Shown here: piece after piece, positions 22,614-33,104 of the stretch
Layout: every line of letters starts with the position of its first letter
Numbering within the stretch: position 1 is the stretch's first letter
Assembly (NCBI RefSeq): GCF_019097595.1
Contig: NC_080734.1
Span: forward strand, 16,404,392-16,468,391
From: Hemibagrus wyckioides
Lineage: Eukaryota; Chordata; Actinopteri; Siluriformes; Bagridae
Direction: 5' to 3'
Length of the DNA: 64,000 nucleotides
Made by a program: the position numbers and the translations under genes
Notes under the pieces: generated by a model
Told to the model about the DNA's origin: nothing
The model's database searches: none
The model's input: only the letters and a program-made list of their open reading frames with translations

Positions 22614-23350
22614 GGGCTTTTCACATGTGAAATAGTTAACCCTGTAACCACTGTATATCACAAGTAAATAGAATGCTTGGATATCTTGTTTTCACACTGC
22701 TTATACTTAACCCAGGGTTAACAACAAATGCTGGCTCTTCGTAATCTGATAACCCTGGCTTAACCCTTCTTATTTGCATATTTGCAGTATCAATGACCAT
22801 GATTGTATAAATCCGGCACGCAAGCTCTTTAAATAATGGCTCGCCTCGTGTTTTCACATCAACGAGAAAATAAAGACCGATCTGCCGTTCTACAATCAAG
22901 CAAGTATAGTAATATCTGACAGATTTGCAGTGAACATAGCCTTTTATGGCCTTTTTTGGGTAGTTGACCAGGCATTCATTTATATCCGAATTTTTCAGCG
23001 TCACGTATTTCCCCTTGATGTTCAGTGTTTTGCCGTCTGACGATTCCGAGCCGTTTTTGTTAAGCGTCTCCACATCCTGGTTTTCACATGATACGAGGCA
23101 CATTTTGTTCAGTTTCTGATTGGGTGTCTGTTGCTAACCATCGAGTCGTAACATTCTCCCACTGAATCATTTCACATTGTATACATTTGGCATCGCAATG
23201 AGAGGTTAACACCGCAAAATCCGTACTAATCCTACTTCAGAGCAGAGTTTGGATAAAAGAGGTGCTAATGTGTGAAACGTTCTATTGCCTAGGGTTAAAA
23301 GCAGGGTTTGAAGCACTGACAAGTCAGGGTTAAACACAGTGTGAAAAGCC
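22614..23350. mobile_element. candidate terminal-inverted-repeat DNA element, class unknown
   Basis: The left end GGGCTTTTCACATG (22614) and the right end GTGTGAAAAGCC (ending 23350) are inverted copies of each other. Words of the type AGGGTTAA or TTAACCC recur near both ends (about 22636-22646, 22711-22720, 22750-22768, 23288-23297 and 23324-23333) and not in the middle. Termini plus repeated subterminal motifs are typical of cut-and-paste elements such as hAT. No clear target-site duplication was found, so the exact ends may be off by a few bases and the superfamily is open. The interior holds one 155-codon frame. Confidence 0.5.
22636..23103 (-). CDS. unrecognised 155-codon open frame inside the TIR element
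   Basis: This is the longest frame in the window that is not low-complexity, not Tc1 and not antisense to a known frame. The protein starts MCLVSCENQDVETL. It is mixed in composition, with a basic and aromatic centre (KGYVHCKSVRYYYTCLIV at about residues 54-71) and a hydrophobic stretch near IGLYFLVDV. I see no catalytic triad, zinc finger, signal peptide or clear membrane helix. It occupies much of the interior of a candidate mobile element and runs into its subterminal TTAACC repeats. That argues that at least the C-terminal part (PGLSDYEEPAFVVNPGLS) is repeat read-through. It may be chance, a fragment of a transposase, or captured host sequence. Confidence 0.25.
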   Translation of the reverse strand: MCLVSCENQDVETLNKNGSESSDGKTLNIKGKYVTLKNSDINECLVNYPKKAIKGYVHCKSVRYYYTCLIVERQIGLYFLVDVKTRGEPLFKELACRIYTIMVIDTANMQIRRVKPGLSDYEEPAFVVNPGLSISSVKTRYPSILFTCDIQWLQG

Positions 23351-23423
23351 TTTTGATTTATTTAGCAAATATAGTGAAAAACAGCAATAACGCAATAAAG
23401 CATAACACAATACAACTCAATCA

Positions 23424-23457
23424 CATGGCCAAATGTATGTGGACACCTCATCATCAC
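23424..23457. mobile_element. solitary Tc1 terminus (family T5 type)
   Basis: The text ATGGCCAAATGTATGTGGAC followed by ACCTCATCATCAC matches the GGCCAAAAGT...GGACACCTGACCATCAC end of the T5-type Tc1 family. It stops exactly where the GAAA tract starts, so the rest of the element has been lost or replaced. Confidence 0.6.
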
Positions 23458-23501
23458 AAAAGAAAGAAAGAAAGAAAGAAAGAAAGGAAGGAAGGAAGGA
23501 A

Positions 23502-23578
<77 letters not shown>
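23458..23578. repeat. GAAA/GGAA microsatellite
   Basis: About 120 bases of GAAA units with an internal GGAA block at about 23486-23504. The 84-codon KERKKERK frame across it is an artefact. Confidence 0.95.
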
Positions 23579-25310
23579 CTAAATCTATAAAATAATGTTC
23601 AAAAAGCAAATATGGGTGTGACTGATCAGGGTTTCACACACTATTAGCAAAACAGCTGTAGGTTATAAAAGTATTGGGGAATCTTTGTAATAGGATAAAA
23701 GCCTGTAAAGCTTAAATGTAAGTAAAGCTAAAAGTGAGTAGCTGAAAAAATGCCAACTGTAACAAAATGCTGTAAAAATATTTAACATTTACGGTAATGT
23801 TTTATGTGCTTTACATCAATAAAACTAACTGAAATACACTTCAAGTTCTGAAGTCTAGTGGTGTTTTGAAGAGAAGAAGAAAATTACTTATGTACAATAT
23901 CAAAAATACAGTTTTGTCTGACATTTAAACACGATTTAGTTTTAAAAGCCCATTTATTTTTGTGTTCAAAAAAATGTTCAGCAGAATTATGAAGCAGAGC
24001 ATATGGTGAAGGGTTAGACTATGAACATTATAAGCGTCTGTAAAGCCCCAGCCGTGAGTTTACAAGTTCACAACAGGAAACGTTCTCATTGCAGTTTGAT
24101 CCCTTTTAGACTTGCTGCATAACAGTTATACGAGCCGTCTCAGAGGTCAGGTATAGATAATTGGGCAGCCATGCTGTCAGTATTCAGGATTTCACAAAGA
24201 AATATATGTCATTATTAAGCCTCATCCTTCTGTATTGGTGACTCATATGAAAGGACAAAGCAACAGATGGGAACTAGTAATGTTCTGCCCTACCTTGAGA
24301 AATAAAGTACATTGGGTACAAAGTGCCCTGGAAAGTGAGTCAGGACACTGAAGAGACACTCTCTGAAATGATGTCTCCAGGCCATGAGTTACACTGAACC
24401 TTCCACACAGACTAGAATGCAAGAATGCGATTTCCATGCAAGCAGAGATGTCTCCTTGCTCTGATTTGGTTGGGTGTTTGTGGTTTGATCTATGAATCTT
24501 TTTGCATTTACAGAAAACAGAAGTGTTCAGTAAAGTATCACTGACCACACCTTTAAACCCAATCCAAAAAAATAAATTAGAACTGATGGTATGAAAGAAC
24601 AAAAAATAAAAAAACTCATGATTTAAGAAGGGTTTTTAGACAGAAAGGCCCGGTCCAGACTCAGTGGTCTTCCCTGTGTTTGGTTTGCCCATGCAGATGT
24701 TCCCCATTATCCATTTAGTCAAGTCTTCCATCCCAAATTGGCACATAATCTGCAAGTGTGCTGCAAATCAGACGGTATGGTGAAACAAACACAGAGATTC
24801 AGCCAGCCACACCTCCCATTTAAACTCAAACTACCTCTGATTACGTCCATTACTCAGGCCACTGGGCCATGCTGCTGTAAAGCACCAGTGGAGCAGAAGC
24901 TGTTCTCCACTCTAAACTAATCTCTTGCTGCCCTGACTACAGAAAGCAGATGAGAGTTTGCCTTTTACTTTTATGGTTAGTGACAGAGAAAAAATGTCTG
25001 CTCTCACCAGCTTGGTTTTTGCTCCCTAGACGTTTTCTCCGGTTCTCCCTGCCGGGAAGCACCACAGAGGAGAAGGAACAAGTAGCTTGGGGTGTCAAAC
25101 AGTGCTGCATCTTTAAACAACAATAATAGCCAGAGACAGGCCTCCAGTAGCCATTTTAGTGGATGCCAAGAGCATATGCTAAAGAGGAAGAAACGTTTGC
25201 AGTGCTGTCTATGATGCCTGGTAGGAAGTCTTGCAGAGGGAAAAAATAAATAAAAATCATGTTTTGATGATGTGAACACCTGGGAGGACTGTATGCAATA
25301 TCCAAAGTTG

Positions 25311-25341
<31 letters not shown>

Positions 25342-28182
25342 CAGACCATTTTATTCACTACTGGGAGAAGTGGAAATCATTGTAAAAGACTTAATTGCTA
25401 TAGTGCACTGATTAATTTATAACTCATATTTCTGTCACAGTTAAAACTGGAAAACTGGTATTTTTTTTTTGCTAATTATAGTGGATTAATGGAGTTTGTG
25501 GTCAGGGGTAGCTACAGCTTCAAATGGACTTGAAAAAAGGAAATTCCGAGCCACTTGTCATTTCTGGAGACTTTTCTGTCTCCTGTTCCCTTGTGTGTTG
25601 CCCCTGGGTCAGGCCAGCTCCAGAGTTCTGCAATAAACCAGTCACTGCTGTAGGAAAACATGACGATGTCTCACAAGTTCCAGCTCACAGGTCAGTGAAG
25701 GAAAACAAGTCAGGGTTACATAGACTACAAAACGGTGTAAAAGATCCTGAATGGCTTTGTTTCTGCAGAAAGCAAAGGGACTAAGTGCTTGTGTGGGTTC
25801 TCCAATTCCCAAATGTGGAAGGGACTTACTTTCACTTTTCAGGGAATTGAAGCAGTAGCAATAAGATGACAAGATAATAGGATAATATCCGTCAAAGTGA
25901 ATTTTATTTGTTTGTTTGTTTGTAAATGAAATGTATTTATTTGCAAAAGTGATTTTATCTATTTGTAAAAGCAGATTTCAAAATTTATTTATTTGTAAAA
26001 GCGAATTTTATTCAGAATTGCCTTCACGAAGTAAGACAATGCAGGTGCATTTCAGTGCAGGTTTTGTGATGTAAAAAGATGAAACAAAGAAAAATAACAT
26101 CAGATTAAAGCAGACATTTAGTTTTTGCTACTTTGCAAGTATGTATTGTTACTAAACACAGCTAAGAATCACAAGAAACATTCCACTTGAAATTAAAACT
26201 CATGAATCGCTAAAAGTAAAAGCTCACTGTTTGACACAAAAATAAATAAATAAATAAATAACAGTACAATAGAGCCTAGGATTCTGAGACCAATGCTAAC
26301 TAATGTGTTTCATTGGTGAAAGAATCAGTGTTTTTGAACAAATCATTTAAGTGAACAAAACATTCTAGTTCCCTTCCATGTACTGACTCATATTTTTCCG
26401 TTCACTTACGTCCCACTCACGTAAAACGTGGCTACTTTGGTAGCTTTTTCCCGAATGCAGTAAAGTGTGAGCTGTGGTTAGATATATTGAATGAATACAC
26501 CCCTTGCTTTGTGTCTGAATGAGAGTGGTAGACCTACAAATTCTGCACAAACCGGTAAATGTTGTTTAGGAAAGAAATGAACGAAAGAAACTGGATCTGT
26601 TCCCGCTATACATGAATGTATACAAAATTCTTAATGGTTATTTTTTTAAAACTGATGTAGCACTGCAAACTACTTAATCTTTTTTTTTAATTGTTTGAGT
26701 CACTGGGATGAACTGAAAATACCTGTAATTCTATCATTTTCTAATCTGCTTATTATTTTCGTCTTGTCCTAGATCAGCAGTATCCTTTTAAAGGTAAATT
26801 AAGTTGAAAGCACAGACCTGTGAGCAAGGTTGCCGCAACATACTGGAACAATATTTCTTACTTTTCAAATAATTCGACAGGACACTCAAAAATAAACTGA
26901 AAAGAAAGGCCAGGTAGATGATATCAAAACCAAGGCCTAGTTATTTCCAAAGCTGCTCTTCGTGCCAGTGAACTGTAGACACATATGGCACATGGCTTTC
27001 AGTTCTGCTAGCCCTCAACAGGGACAGCGAAGATATAAAATCTCGGGGCTGTATATCGGAACACTGCACATACGGATTGAGATCGAGAGCACTGCAGTGC
27101 TGTGTATCTGAGGTCACACGAGGTCACGATCACTGGCATGACATTTCCGGTTATTCACCAGAACCTCAAGAGAAACCCTCCTGCTGGAAACTTACTCTCA
27201 CAGGAACTTTCTTTGACTTAGGTGACTTGAGGAACTACATTTGCATTTTGTATGGGAGCTAAATGATGACCTGAATTGATTAGGCGGATCTGCCAGTTAG
27301 TTCTTTCTTCTTATACAATTTCAGAAAATAACATCTGACCAAGCCAAGCTTTTAAAGCGTATCATTTAGTGACTAATATCTACTTGTATAATCAGCTTAG
27401 AGGGGGTATTAAAATAGGTTGAAAGGATTTTTTTTATTCAACTAAACATTAGGTGCCTCTTGAGTCTGACTTAACTACACATAAAAGGCAGGTAGAGGCT
27501 CAGCGTAGAGGCTATGAAGAACCCTTATGATCCCTGGGGCCGGTGAGACAACCCAGTGTATGATTGAAGATGAGGCAAATTAAGGCTTATCACCCCCTCT
27601 CTCAGTCTTCTACACACTGTTTTTCAGGGAATTTGGGGCTTTTCTTCTCATGCTCTCTACAATGTCTTAAGTCTTCATTTGTCCTATATTTTCCCCATTT
27701 TTAGTATCATGCTGTTTCTCTCACTCTCTTTGAGCAAGGCTCTCATTAACACCCGACTTGCTAAACAGAGTCGCATACAACGCCAATCACTACAATGACT
27801 TCCCATCAGACAGAGGAAGAAGAAGAAGAGCAGGAAAAGAGCAGGGCTTAAAGGAACATGCCGGAAAACAATACACTATTATCAAGAAACCGAGTGATGA
27901 CAGGCCTTGACAGCTCACTGATCAGCTGGATTCTCATTTAAATTCTACTTTTATTCATAGCTTGTTGCTATTTTTTAACTTGTTCATTAAAAATAAGAGT
28001 ACGGAGGTGCAAAAGTGCTAAAGATTAATAAGTATCACATCTCTACTGAATATATTTCAACTTAGATATTTAGAGTTTGTCTTGCAGAAATGATATCTGG
28101 TGTTGATCAAAACACCCAAGACTATTAAAAACTTATTGTTTTTGAGGTAACCTTTGAAAAATAATAGAAGCCAATGTAGCAA
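23579..28182. other. unassigned noncoding DNA
   Basis: AATA tracts occur at 25311-25341 and 26240-26262. A stretch at about 26310-26560 has teleost-repeat-like words (GGTGAAAGAATCAGTG, then GAACAAATCATTTAAGTGAA) but no partner here. The frames at 24243-24602 (minus, 119 codons) and 27077-27262 (plus, 61 codons) show no family. I found no splice-flanked exon. Confidence 0.4.
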
Positions 28183-28612
28183 ATAGAGATGCTGATCCTG
28201 GTATCTTGTATCAGCCTGGTACTGTGCTCATTTACTCAGATTTGTAAGAGATCTCCCAATACCAACATCCGATACCACATGACGCAAGGCCGAATGAAAT
28301 GACAGCAATCTGGACATTTATCATGATTACTGGTCAAAGTAAATTGTAAACTGCGAATATCAATAGTAGGAACAACAACAATATCTTCCTACAATCTATC
28401 TAAGAGCTTCATCATTAAAGGAGCTCACTGTAAGCAGCACAGGACAGTAATCACTAGGATAGCAAAGAAAAATAATATGCTGTAGTGAAAACAACAGCAC
28501 TGATCAGCCACCATCGTTTATTGATTATTGTTAATTATTGGAGGAACTCCAGTTAGCAGCAGCTCTACTTGAACCAAGTACTGATCTACTGTAGCTACAG
28601 TATGTTAGAAGA
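28183..28612. repeat. dispersed repeat C, copy 1
   Basis: The part 28500-28612 aligns with 30196-30280 plus 30834-30915. Shared words in order are GATCAGCCACC, TTTAYTGATTATTGTT, AGTTAGCAGCARCTCTACTT, GAACCAAGTACTGATCTACT and CAGTATGTTAGAAGAA. The upstream part (28183-28310), with repeated GATACC and GGTA-type words, may belong to the same element but is not present at copy 2. Class unknown. Confidence 0.6.
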
Positions 28613-29106
28613 AGTAAATAAACCCAACCAAATAGAATGTTCTGTGATGCCTGTAATAAATATTAATATTAATCCAGACATGTTACAGTTCTACTCTAAT
28701 TCTATCTGATTTGATTTTTTCTTGTACAAGTTGGTGAAATGCAAACTTCACAGAAAATGATGCCATTATTTTATATGCTATGCACAATATTTAAAAGATA
28801 CAATCAATACAGATGCCATGATCAAACTACAGATAAAATAAGCAACTTGGCAACTTTACATCTGGGCAACATGTTAACTCTTTTTTACCAGAGGCCTTAA
28901 ATGGAACTTGTGTCTGTGTGAAGGTTCTCTTTTTCAGAACTGAATTTTAATGGCTCATATGAAAGGAGACACTTAGGGCTTTAAGTAAGTAAGTATACAA
29001 CTAAAACAAATCAAAGATATTTCTGTTTGTACTTAGCCTACTAGGGGCAATATGTTCATAGAAACATTTCTTCCACACAAATGTTTCTATGTTCAAAGGA
29101 AATGAT
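28613..29106. other. unassigned DNA ending in a perfect hairpin
   Basis: A 13-base perfect inverted repeat (CATAGAAACATTT at 29057-29069 and its complement at 29079-29091, loop of 9) lies just before repeat B copy 1. Confidence 0.6.
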
Positions 29107-29210
29107 GATATCAAACCCATTTCTGCTCTCTGAGATGCCCCAAGCATCCAAAATTTGAAGCGGTTACCTTTGACTAGTGCAATTCTGTATAAGGTTATCC
29201 CAACAGAGGT
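29107..29210. repeat. dispersed repeat B, copy 1
   Basis: Shares with 34070-34298 the words GATATCAAACCCATTTCTGC, TCTCTGAGATG, CCCAAG, TTTGACYA, ATTCTGTRTAAG and CAACAGAGG in order. It lacks the 3' part seen in copies 2 and 3. Confidence 0.7.
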
Positions 29211-29375
29211 GGAACATGGAAAAGCAGGTAGATCCGCAATGAAGATCCTAATTTTGGTCCTGAACTCAAGTTACTCTGTATATTCTCCCAAAAATATGCT
29301 AGTGAGTTTGACTGGAATATCACCCTGATTACGTTTAGTACTCCCAGGATGAACGCAAATGAACACACTTATGTA

Positions 29376-29615
29376 CACTACCAGTCAAAAGTTTGGACAC
29401 ACCTTTTAATTCAATGTTTTTTTGTTTAGGGATTTATTTTCTACATTCTAGAACAATATAGAGCATCAGTAGCAGACATATCTCAATATCAACTGTTCAA
29501 AGGACATTATTGTGTATTTCGGCCGCCTTCAGCATTGTTTTACAATGTAGAAAGAAATAAACATCAGGAAAGACCATGGAATTAGAAGGTGTGTCCAAAC
29601 TTTTGACTGGTAGTG
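29376..29615. mobile_element. Tc1-type MITE (family T1), internally deleted 240-bp copy
   Basis: Starts CACTACCAGTCAAAAGTTTG and ends with the inverted CAAACTTTTGACTGGTAGTG, flanked by TA on both sides. Compared with the 553-bp copy at 30281-30833 it lacks about 313 internal bases. The junction lies at about 29457, where ...GAACAATA runs straight into ...GAGCATCAGTAGCAG. This is the pattern expected of incomplete gap repair after excision. It has no coding capacity. Confidence 0.9.
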
Positions 29616-30195
29616 TATACGTAATAAAGTGAGCTTTTGTTTTGTTGCAAGTTAGATACAGAATACGATATTTCTTCATCTTTTTAGATTTCTTCAGTGA
29701 TTTAAAATGGTGAATTAATGAAGAGCTTCTAGCACCTCAGTGTCACTCACACCTCAGGTCACACAATTCTCCTCTCAGCAGAGGGACAAAAGGCCAAAGC
29801 TCAGTGCAGAAAAGTCTCTGAAAATGTCTTCAAGGACCTTCTAGCACTCCCAACAGCAGGTAAGAGAGAGGCAATGAAAGAGCATCTGAAAGCTATTTGA
29901 TGTTGCCCAGGATAGATTTTTGCCACAAGGGCTACTGTGGGAGAAGAAAAATCGATGGGACATGTCGGGGGAACTTCACATGCTCACTAACCTGTGACGG
30001 ACCCTTGACTCCCTACCGGTGGGAATCAAAGGTGTCACAGTACACAACAGCTTGATTTAACTATTAAAAAAAAAATCTCAGTCCAACTAGTGACCTGAAC
30101 TAAGCCAGGGAAACCTACAGCCAGGGAGGTGACAAACGTAGAAGTACTTTACTGACTGTAATGACAATAACAGCACTCACTGTGCTGTTTGTGAT
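29616..30195. other. unassigned noncoding DNA
   Basis: No repeat or gene recognised; CpG-containing text around 29940-30030. Confidence 0.4.
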
Positions 30196-30915
30196 GATCA
30201 GCCACCAATGTTTACTGATTATTGTTTAGCATTTATTGACATATTGACATTTACTGACATATTTATTCAAAATATATATACACTACTAGTCAAAAGTTTG
30301 GACACACCTTTTAATTCAATGTTTTTTGTTTAGGGATTTATTTTCTACATTCTAGAACAATACTGGAGATTTCAAAACTATGAAACAACACATATGGACT
30401 TAAGTAATCCATATGTAATGACAACAAAAAACAGTCAGTTGTTATTTTAAGACACGAAGGTCAGGTGTTCTGGAATAGTTCTTGCAAGAACAGTATTGTC
30501 AAGTGCATTTGTAAAACCCATCAAGCACCATGATGAAACTGGCTCACATGAAGACCATCCCAGTAAAGCAAGACCAAAACTGACCTCTGCTGCAGAGGAG
30601 AAGTTCATTTAGAGTTACCAGCCTCAGAAATCACCAATTAACAGCACCTCAGATTAGAGGCGTTATGAAGGCTTTACAGAGCATCAGTAGCAGACATATC
30701 TCAATATCAACTGTTCAAAGGACATTATTGTGTATTTCGGCCGCCTTCAGCATTGTTTTACAATGTAGAAAGAAATAAACATCAGGAAAGACCATGGAAT
30801 TAGAAGGTGTGTCCAAACTTTTGACTGGTAGTGTATATGTATTTTAGTTAGCAGCAACTCTACTTGAACCAAGTACTGATCTACTGTGGTTACTGTACAG
30901 TATGTTAGAAGAACA
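30196..30915. repeat. dispersed repeat C, copy 2, split by a MITE
   Basis: Repeat C text at 30196-30280 and 30834-30915 is interrupted by the 553-bp T1 MITE. Compared with copy 1 it has an extra stretch of TTTATTGACATATTGACATT-type text just before the insertion. Confidence 0.65.
30281..30833. mobile_element. Tc1-type MITE (family T1), complete 553-bp copy
   Basis: The ends are CACTACTAGTCAAAAGTTTG on the left and the inverted TTTGACTGGTAGTG on the right, flanked by TA on both sides, which fits Tc1/mariner insertion at TA. The interior keeps recognisable remnants of a Tc1 transposase N-terminal region (HEDHPSKARPKLTSAAEE at about 30548-30601) and lacks any DDE domain. It is about 99 percent identical to 1-430 over the shared part. 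Confidence 0.9.
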
Positions 30916-31276
30916 GAAGGAAATGTGGTCATAACCTTTTAGAAAATTAGTCAAGATGATGTTTTATGTAGTGTGTGCAAGGAAAATCTCATTATTGAGT
31001 TATTATTAACGAGCTCAACACTACTGTTAAATACGATGTTCTGACCTGCTGGAAGTCTAAAGACAGTTTGATCAAATCCGACTATAAATAATTGAACTTA
31101 CACGTTCAATAAATGCTTAAACATTTGTACATTCTAAATTCAGATTTTAATGGCACATTTTTCCTTCCATAAATCTGCAGTATTCTGCAGTGACAATATG
31201 CAGAATTCAGGAATCACTTTATATGGAATAAATCATCAAGACTTGTGTTAGAAGTGAGCTATATATATATATATCG
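30916..31276. other. unassigned AT-rich DNA
   Basis: Ends in a short TA tract at 31259-31275. Nothing recognised. Confidence 0.4.
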
Positions 31277-31428
31277 TTTGCATTTATGGCATTCAGCAGC
31301 TGCTCTTCAACAGAGTGACTTGCAGATGTGAAAGGACATTTATATCATTTACAGCAGTTATATTTATAGCTGACCCGGCAGTGGTAGCTTTGTGGTGGTG
31401 GGATTTGAGCTGATCAGTAGACCAATGT
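31277..31428 (-). mobile_element. tRNA-derived SINE (family S1), decayed
   Basis: Inverted copy: CATTTATGGCATTCAGCAGC (tail), then GAGTGACTTGCAGATGTGAA, and a head end reading GGTGGTGGGATTTGAGCTGA (box B inverted). The central GGGCCTTGAGC body is lost. Confidence 0.65.
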
Positions 31429-31868
31429 ATGTATATCAATGAATATTGTTTACAGATCTTGCCGAAATAATTGATTACAATATATTTGGCAATGATCTCT
31501 GATGTATATCAGCTTGTACAGAATAGCATGATGTTTGGTTTTGGCATGATTTGTTTGAAATATTTTTAATTCTGCATACCTGGCAACCCTAGATGACGTT
31601 ATACCCAACCTGGTATACAATACTGACTATACTGTATTTACAAATGGCATTGAACATTTTACTTTTAAGGTTTCCATGTACATATTTGGAAGCAAGATGT
31701 AAAAGCTAAACGTAGCAGCTAGTCTTACCTGAAGGTCCTGAATATAAAGGTTACATCCTACAATATTTTTTACTTCAAAAATATATGCACATTGGCTAGA
31801 ATTGAAGTATTGGCTAATCTCTAGTGCTGTTGTGTTTGCATCTCTTGGCACTGTATTATACCTAGCTA
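31429..31868. other. unassigned DNA flanking the Tc1 element
   Basis: No repeat or gene recognised. A 100-codon minus frame crosses into the transposon end and is chance. Confidence 0.4.
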
Positions 31869-33104
31869 CACTATATTGCCAAAAGTATTCGCTCACCTGC
31901 CTTGACTCGCATATGAACTTAAGTGACATCCCATTCCTAATCCATAGGGTTCAATATGACGTCGGTCCACCCTTTGCAGCTATAACAGCTTCAACTCTTC
32001 TGGGAAGGCTGTCCACAAGGTTTAGGAGTGTGTTTATGGGAATTTTTGACCATTCTTCCAGAAGCGCATTTGTGAGGTCACACACTGATGTTGGACGAGA
32101 AGGCCTGGCTCTCAGTCTCCGCTCTAATTCATCCCAAAGGTGTTCTATCGGGTTGAGGTCAGGCCAGTCAAGTTCATCCACACCAGACTCTGTCATGCAT
32201 GTCTTTATGGACCTTGCTTTGTGCACTGGTGCACAGTCATGTTGGAAGAGGAAGGGGCCAGCTCCAAACTGTTCCCACAAAGTTGGGAGCATGGAATTGT
32301 CCAAAATGTCTTGGTATGCTGAAGCATTCAGAGTTCCTTTCACTGGAACTAAGGGGCCAAGCCCAGCTCCTGAAAAACAACCCCACACCATAATCCCCCC
32401 TCCACCAAACTTTACACTTGGCACAATGCAGTCAGACAAGTACCGTTCTCCTGGCAACCGCCAAACCCAGACTCGTCCATCAGATTGCCAGATGGAGAAG
32501 CGCGATTCGTCACTCCAGAGAACGCGTCTCCACTGCTCTAGAGTCCAGTGGCGGCGTGCTTTACACCACTGCATCTGACGCTTTGCATTGCACTTGGTGA
32601 TGTATGGCTTGGATGCAGCTGCTCGGCCATGGAAACACATTCCATGAAGCTCTCTGCGCACTGTTCTTGAGCTAATCTGAAGGCCACATGAAGTTTGGAG
32701 GTCTGTAGCGATTGACTCTGCAGAAAGTTGGTGACCTCTTCGCACTATGCGCCTCAGCATCCGCTGACCCCGCTCCGTCAGTTTACGTGGCCTACAACTT
32801 TGTGGCTGAGTTGCTGTCGTTCCCAAACACTTCCACGTTCTTATAATACAGCTGACAGTTGACTGTGGAATATTTAGGAGCGAGGAAATTTCATGACTGG
32901 ATTTGTTGCACAGGTGGCATCCTATCACAGTTCCACGCTGGAATTCACTGAGCTCCTGAGAGCGACCCATTCTTTCACAAATGTTTGTAAAAACAGTCTG
33001 CATGCCTAGGTGCTTGATTTTATACACCTGTGGCCATGGAAGTGATTGGAACACCTGATTCTGATTATTTGGATGGGTGAGCGAATACTTTTGGCAATAT
33101 AGTG
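31869..33104 (-). mobile_element. near-intact Tc1-like transposon (family T6), 1236 bp
   Basis: The termini are perfect 29-base inverted repeats starting CACTATATTGCCAAAAGTAT and ending in TCGCTCACC. They are flanked by TA at 31867-31868 and 33105-33106. Size and layout (short TIRs around one 339-codon transposase gene on the minus strand) fit an ordinary teleost Tc1-like element. CpG words remain common inside it, unlike the flanks, which fits a fairly recent insertion. The transposase carries a 4-codon deletion in the catalytic domain, so the copy is probably non-autonomous while its ends remain usable. Confidence 0.95.
31951..32970 (-). CDS. Tc1-like transposase, full-length frame with DD30E spacing
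   Basis: The 339-residue frame starts at [14 protein letters not shown] start 28 codons upstream is also in frame, but the family starts here. Residues about 7-50 form the paired-like helix-turn-helix that binds the inverted repeats ([20 protein letters not shown]). CRPRKLTE (about 59-66) corresponds to the GRPR-like linker. The catalytic acids are Asp154 (WSDESRF), Asp245 (FQHDCAPVH) and Glu276 ([11 protein letters not shown]). The last two are separated by 30 residues; Tc1 enzymes have 34. The missing four residues are the ones normally between WP and DLNP, a 12-base in-frame loss at about 32160. The C-terminus, [18 protein letters not shown], is typical. The enzyme normally cuts and pastes the element at TA sites in the nucleus. 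I infer this copy is inactive or impaired. Confidence 0.9.
   Translation of the reverse strand: MGRSQELSEFQRGTVIGCHLCNKSSHEISSLLNIPQSTVSCIIRTWKCLGTTATQPQSCRPRKLTERGQRMLRRIVRRGHQLSAESIATDLQTSCGLQISSRTVRRELHGMCFHGRAAASKPYITKCNAKRQMQWCKARRHWTLEQWRRVLWSDESRFSIWQSDGRVWVWRLPGERYLSDCIVPSVKFGGGGIMVWGCFSGAGLGPLVPVKGTLNASAYQDILDNSMLPTLWEQFGAGPFLFQHDCAPVHKARSIKTCMTESGVDELDWPDLNPIEHLWDELERRLRARPSRPTSVCDLTNALLEEWSKIPINTLLNLVDSLPRRVEAVIAAKGGPTSY

Noticed and set aside
24243..24602. 119-codon minus-strand frame
   Set aside because: Cys/Ser/Leu-rich with no motif; length is within chance for 64 kb in six frames.
27077..27262. Possible conserved exon (61 codons)
   Set aside because: Unique text but no acceptor or donor fitting the frame and no recognisable family.
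31802..32578. 258-codon plus-strand frame, the second-longest intact-looking frame outside the minisatellite
   Set aside because: It is antisense to the Tc1 transposase over most of its length and starts in the transposon flank; its product resembles nothing.
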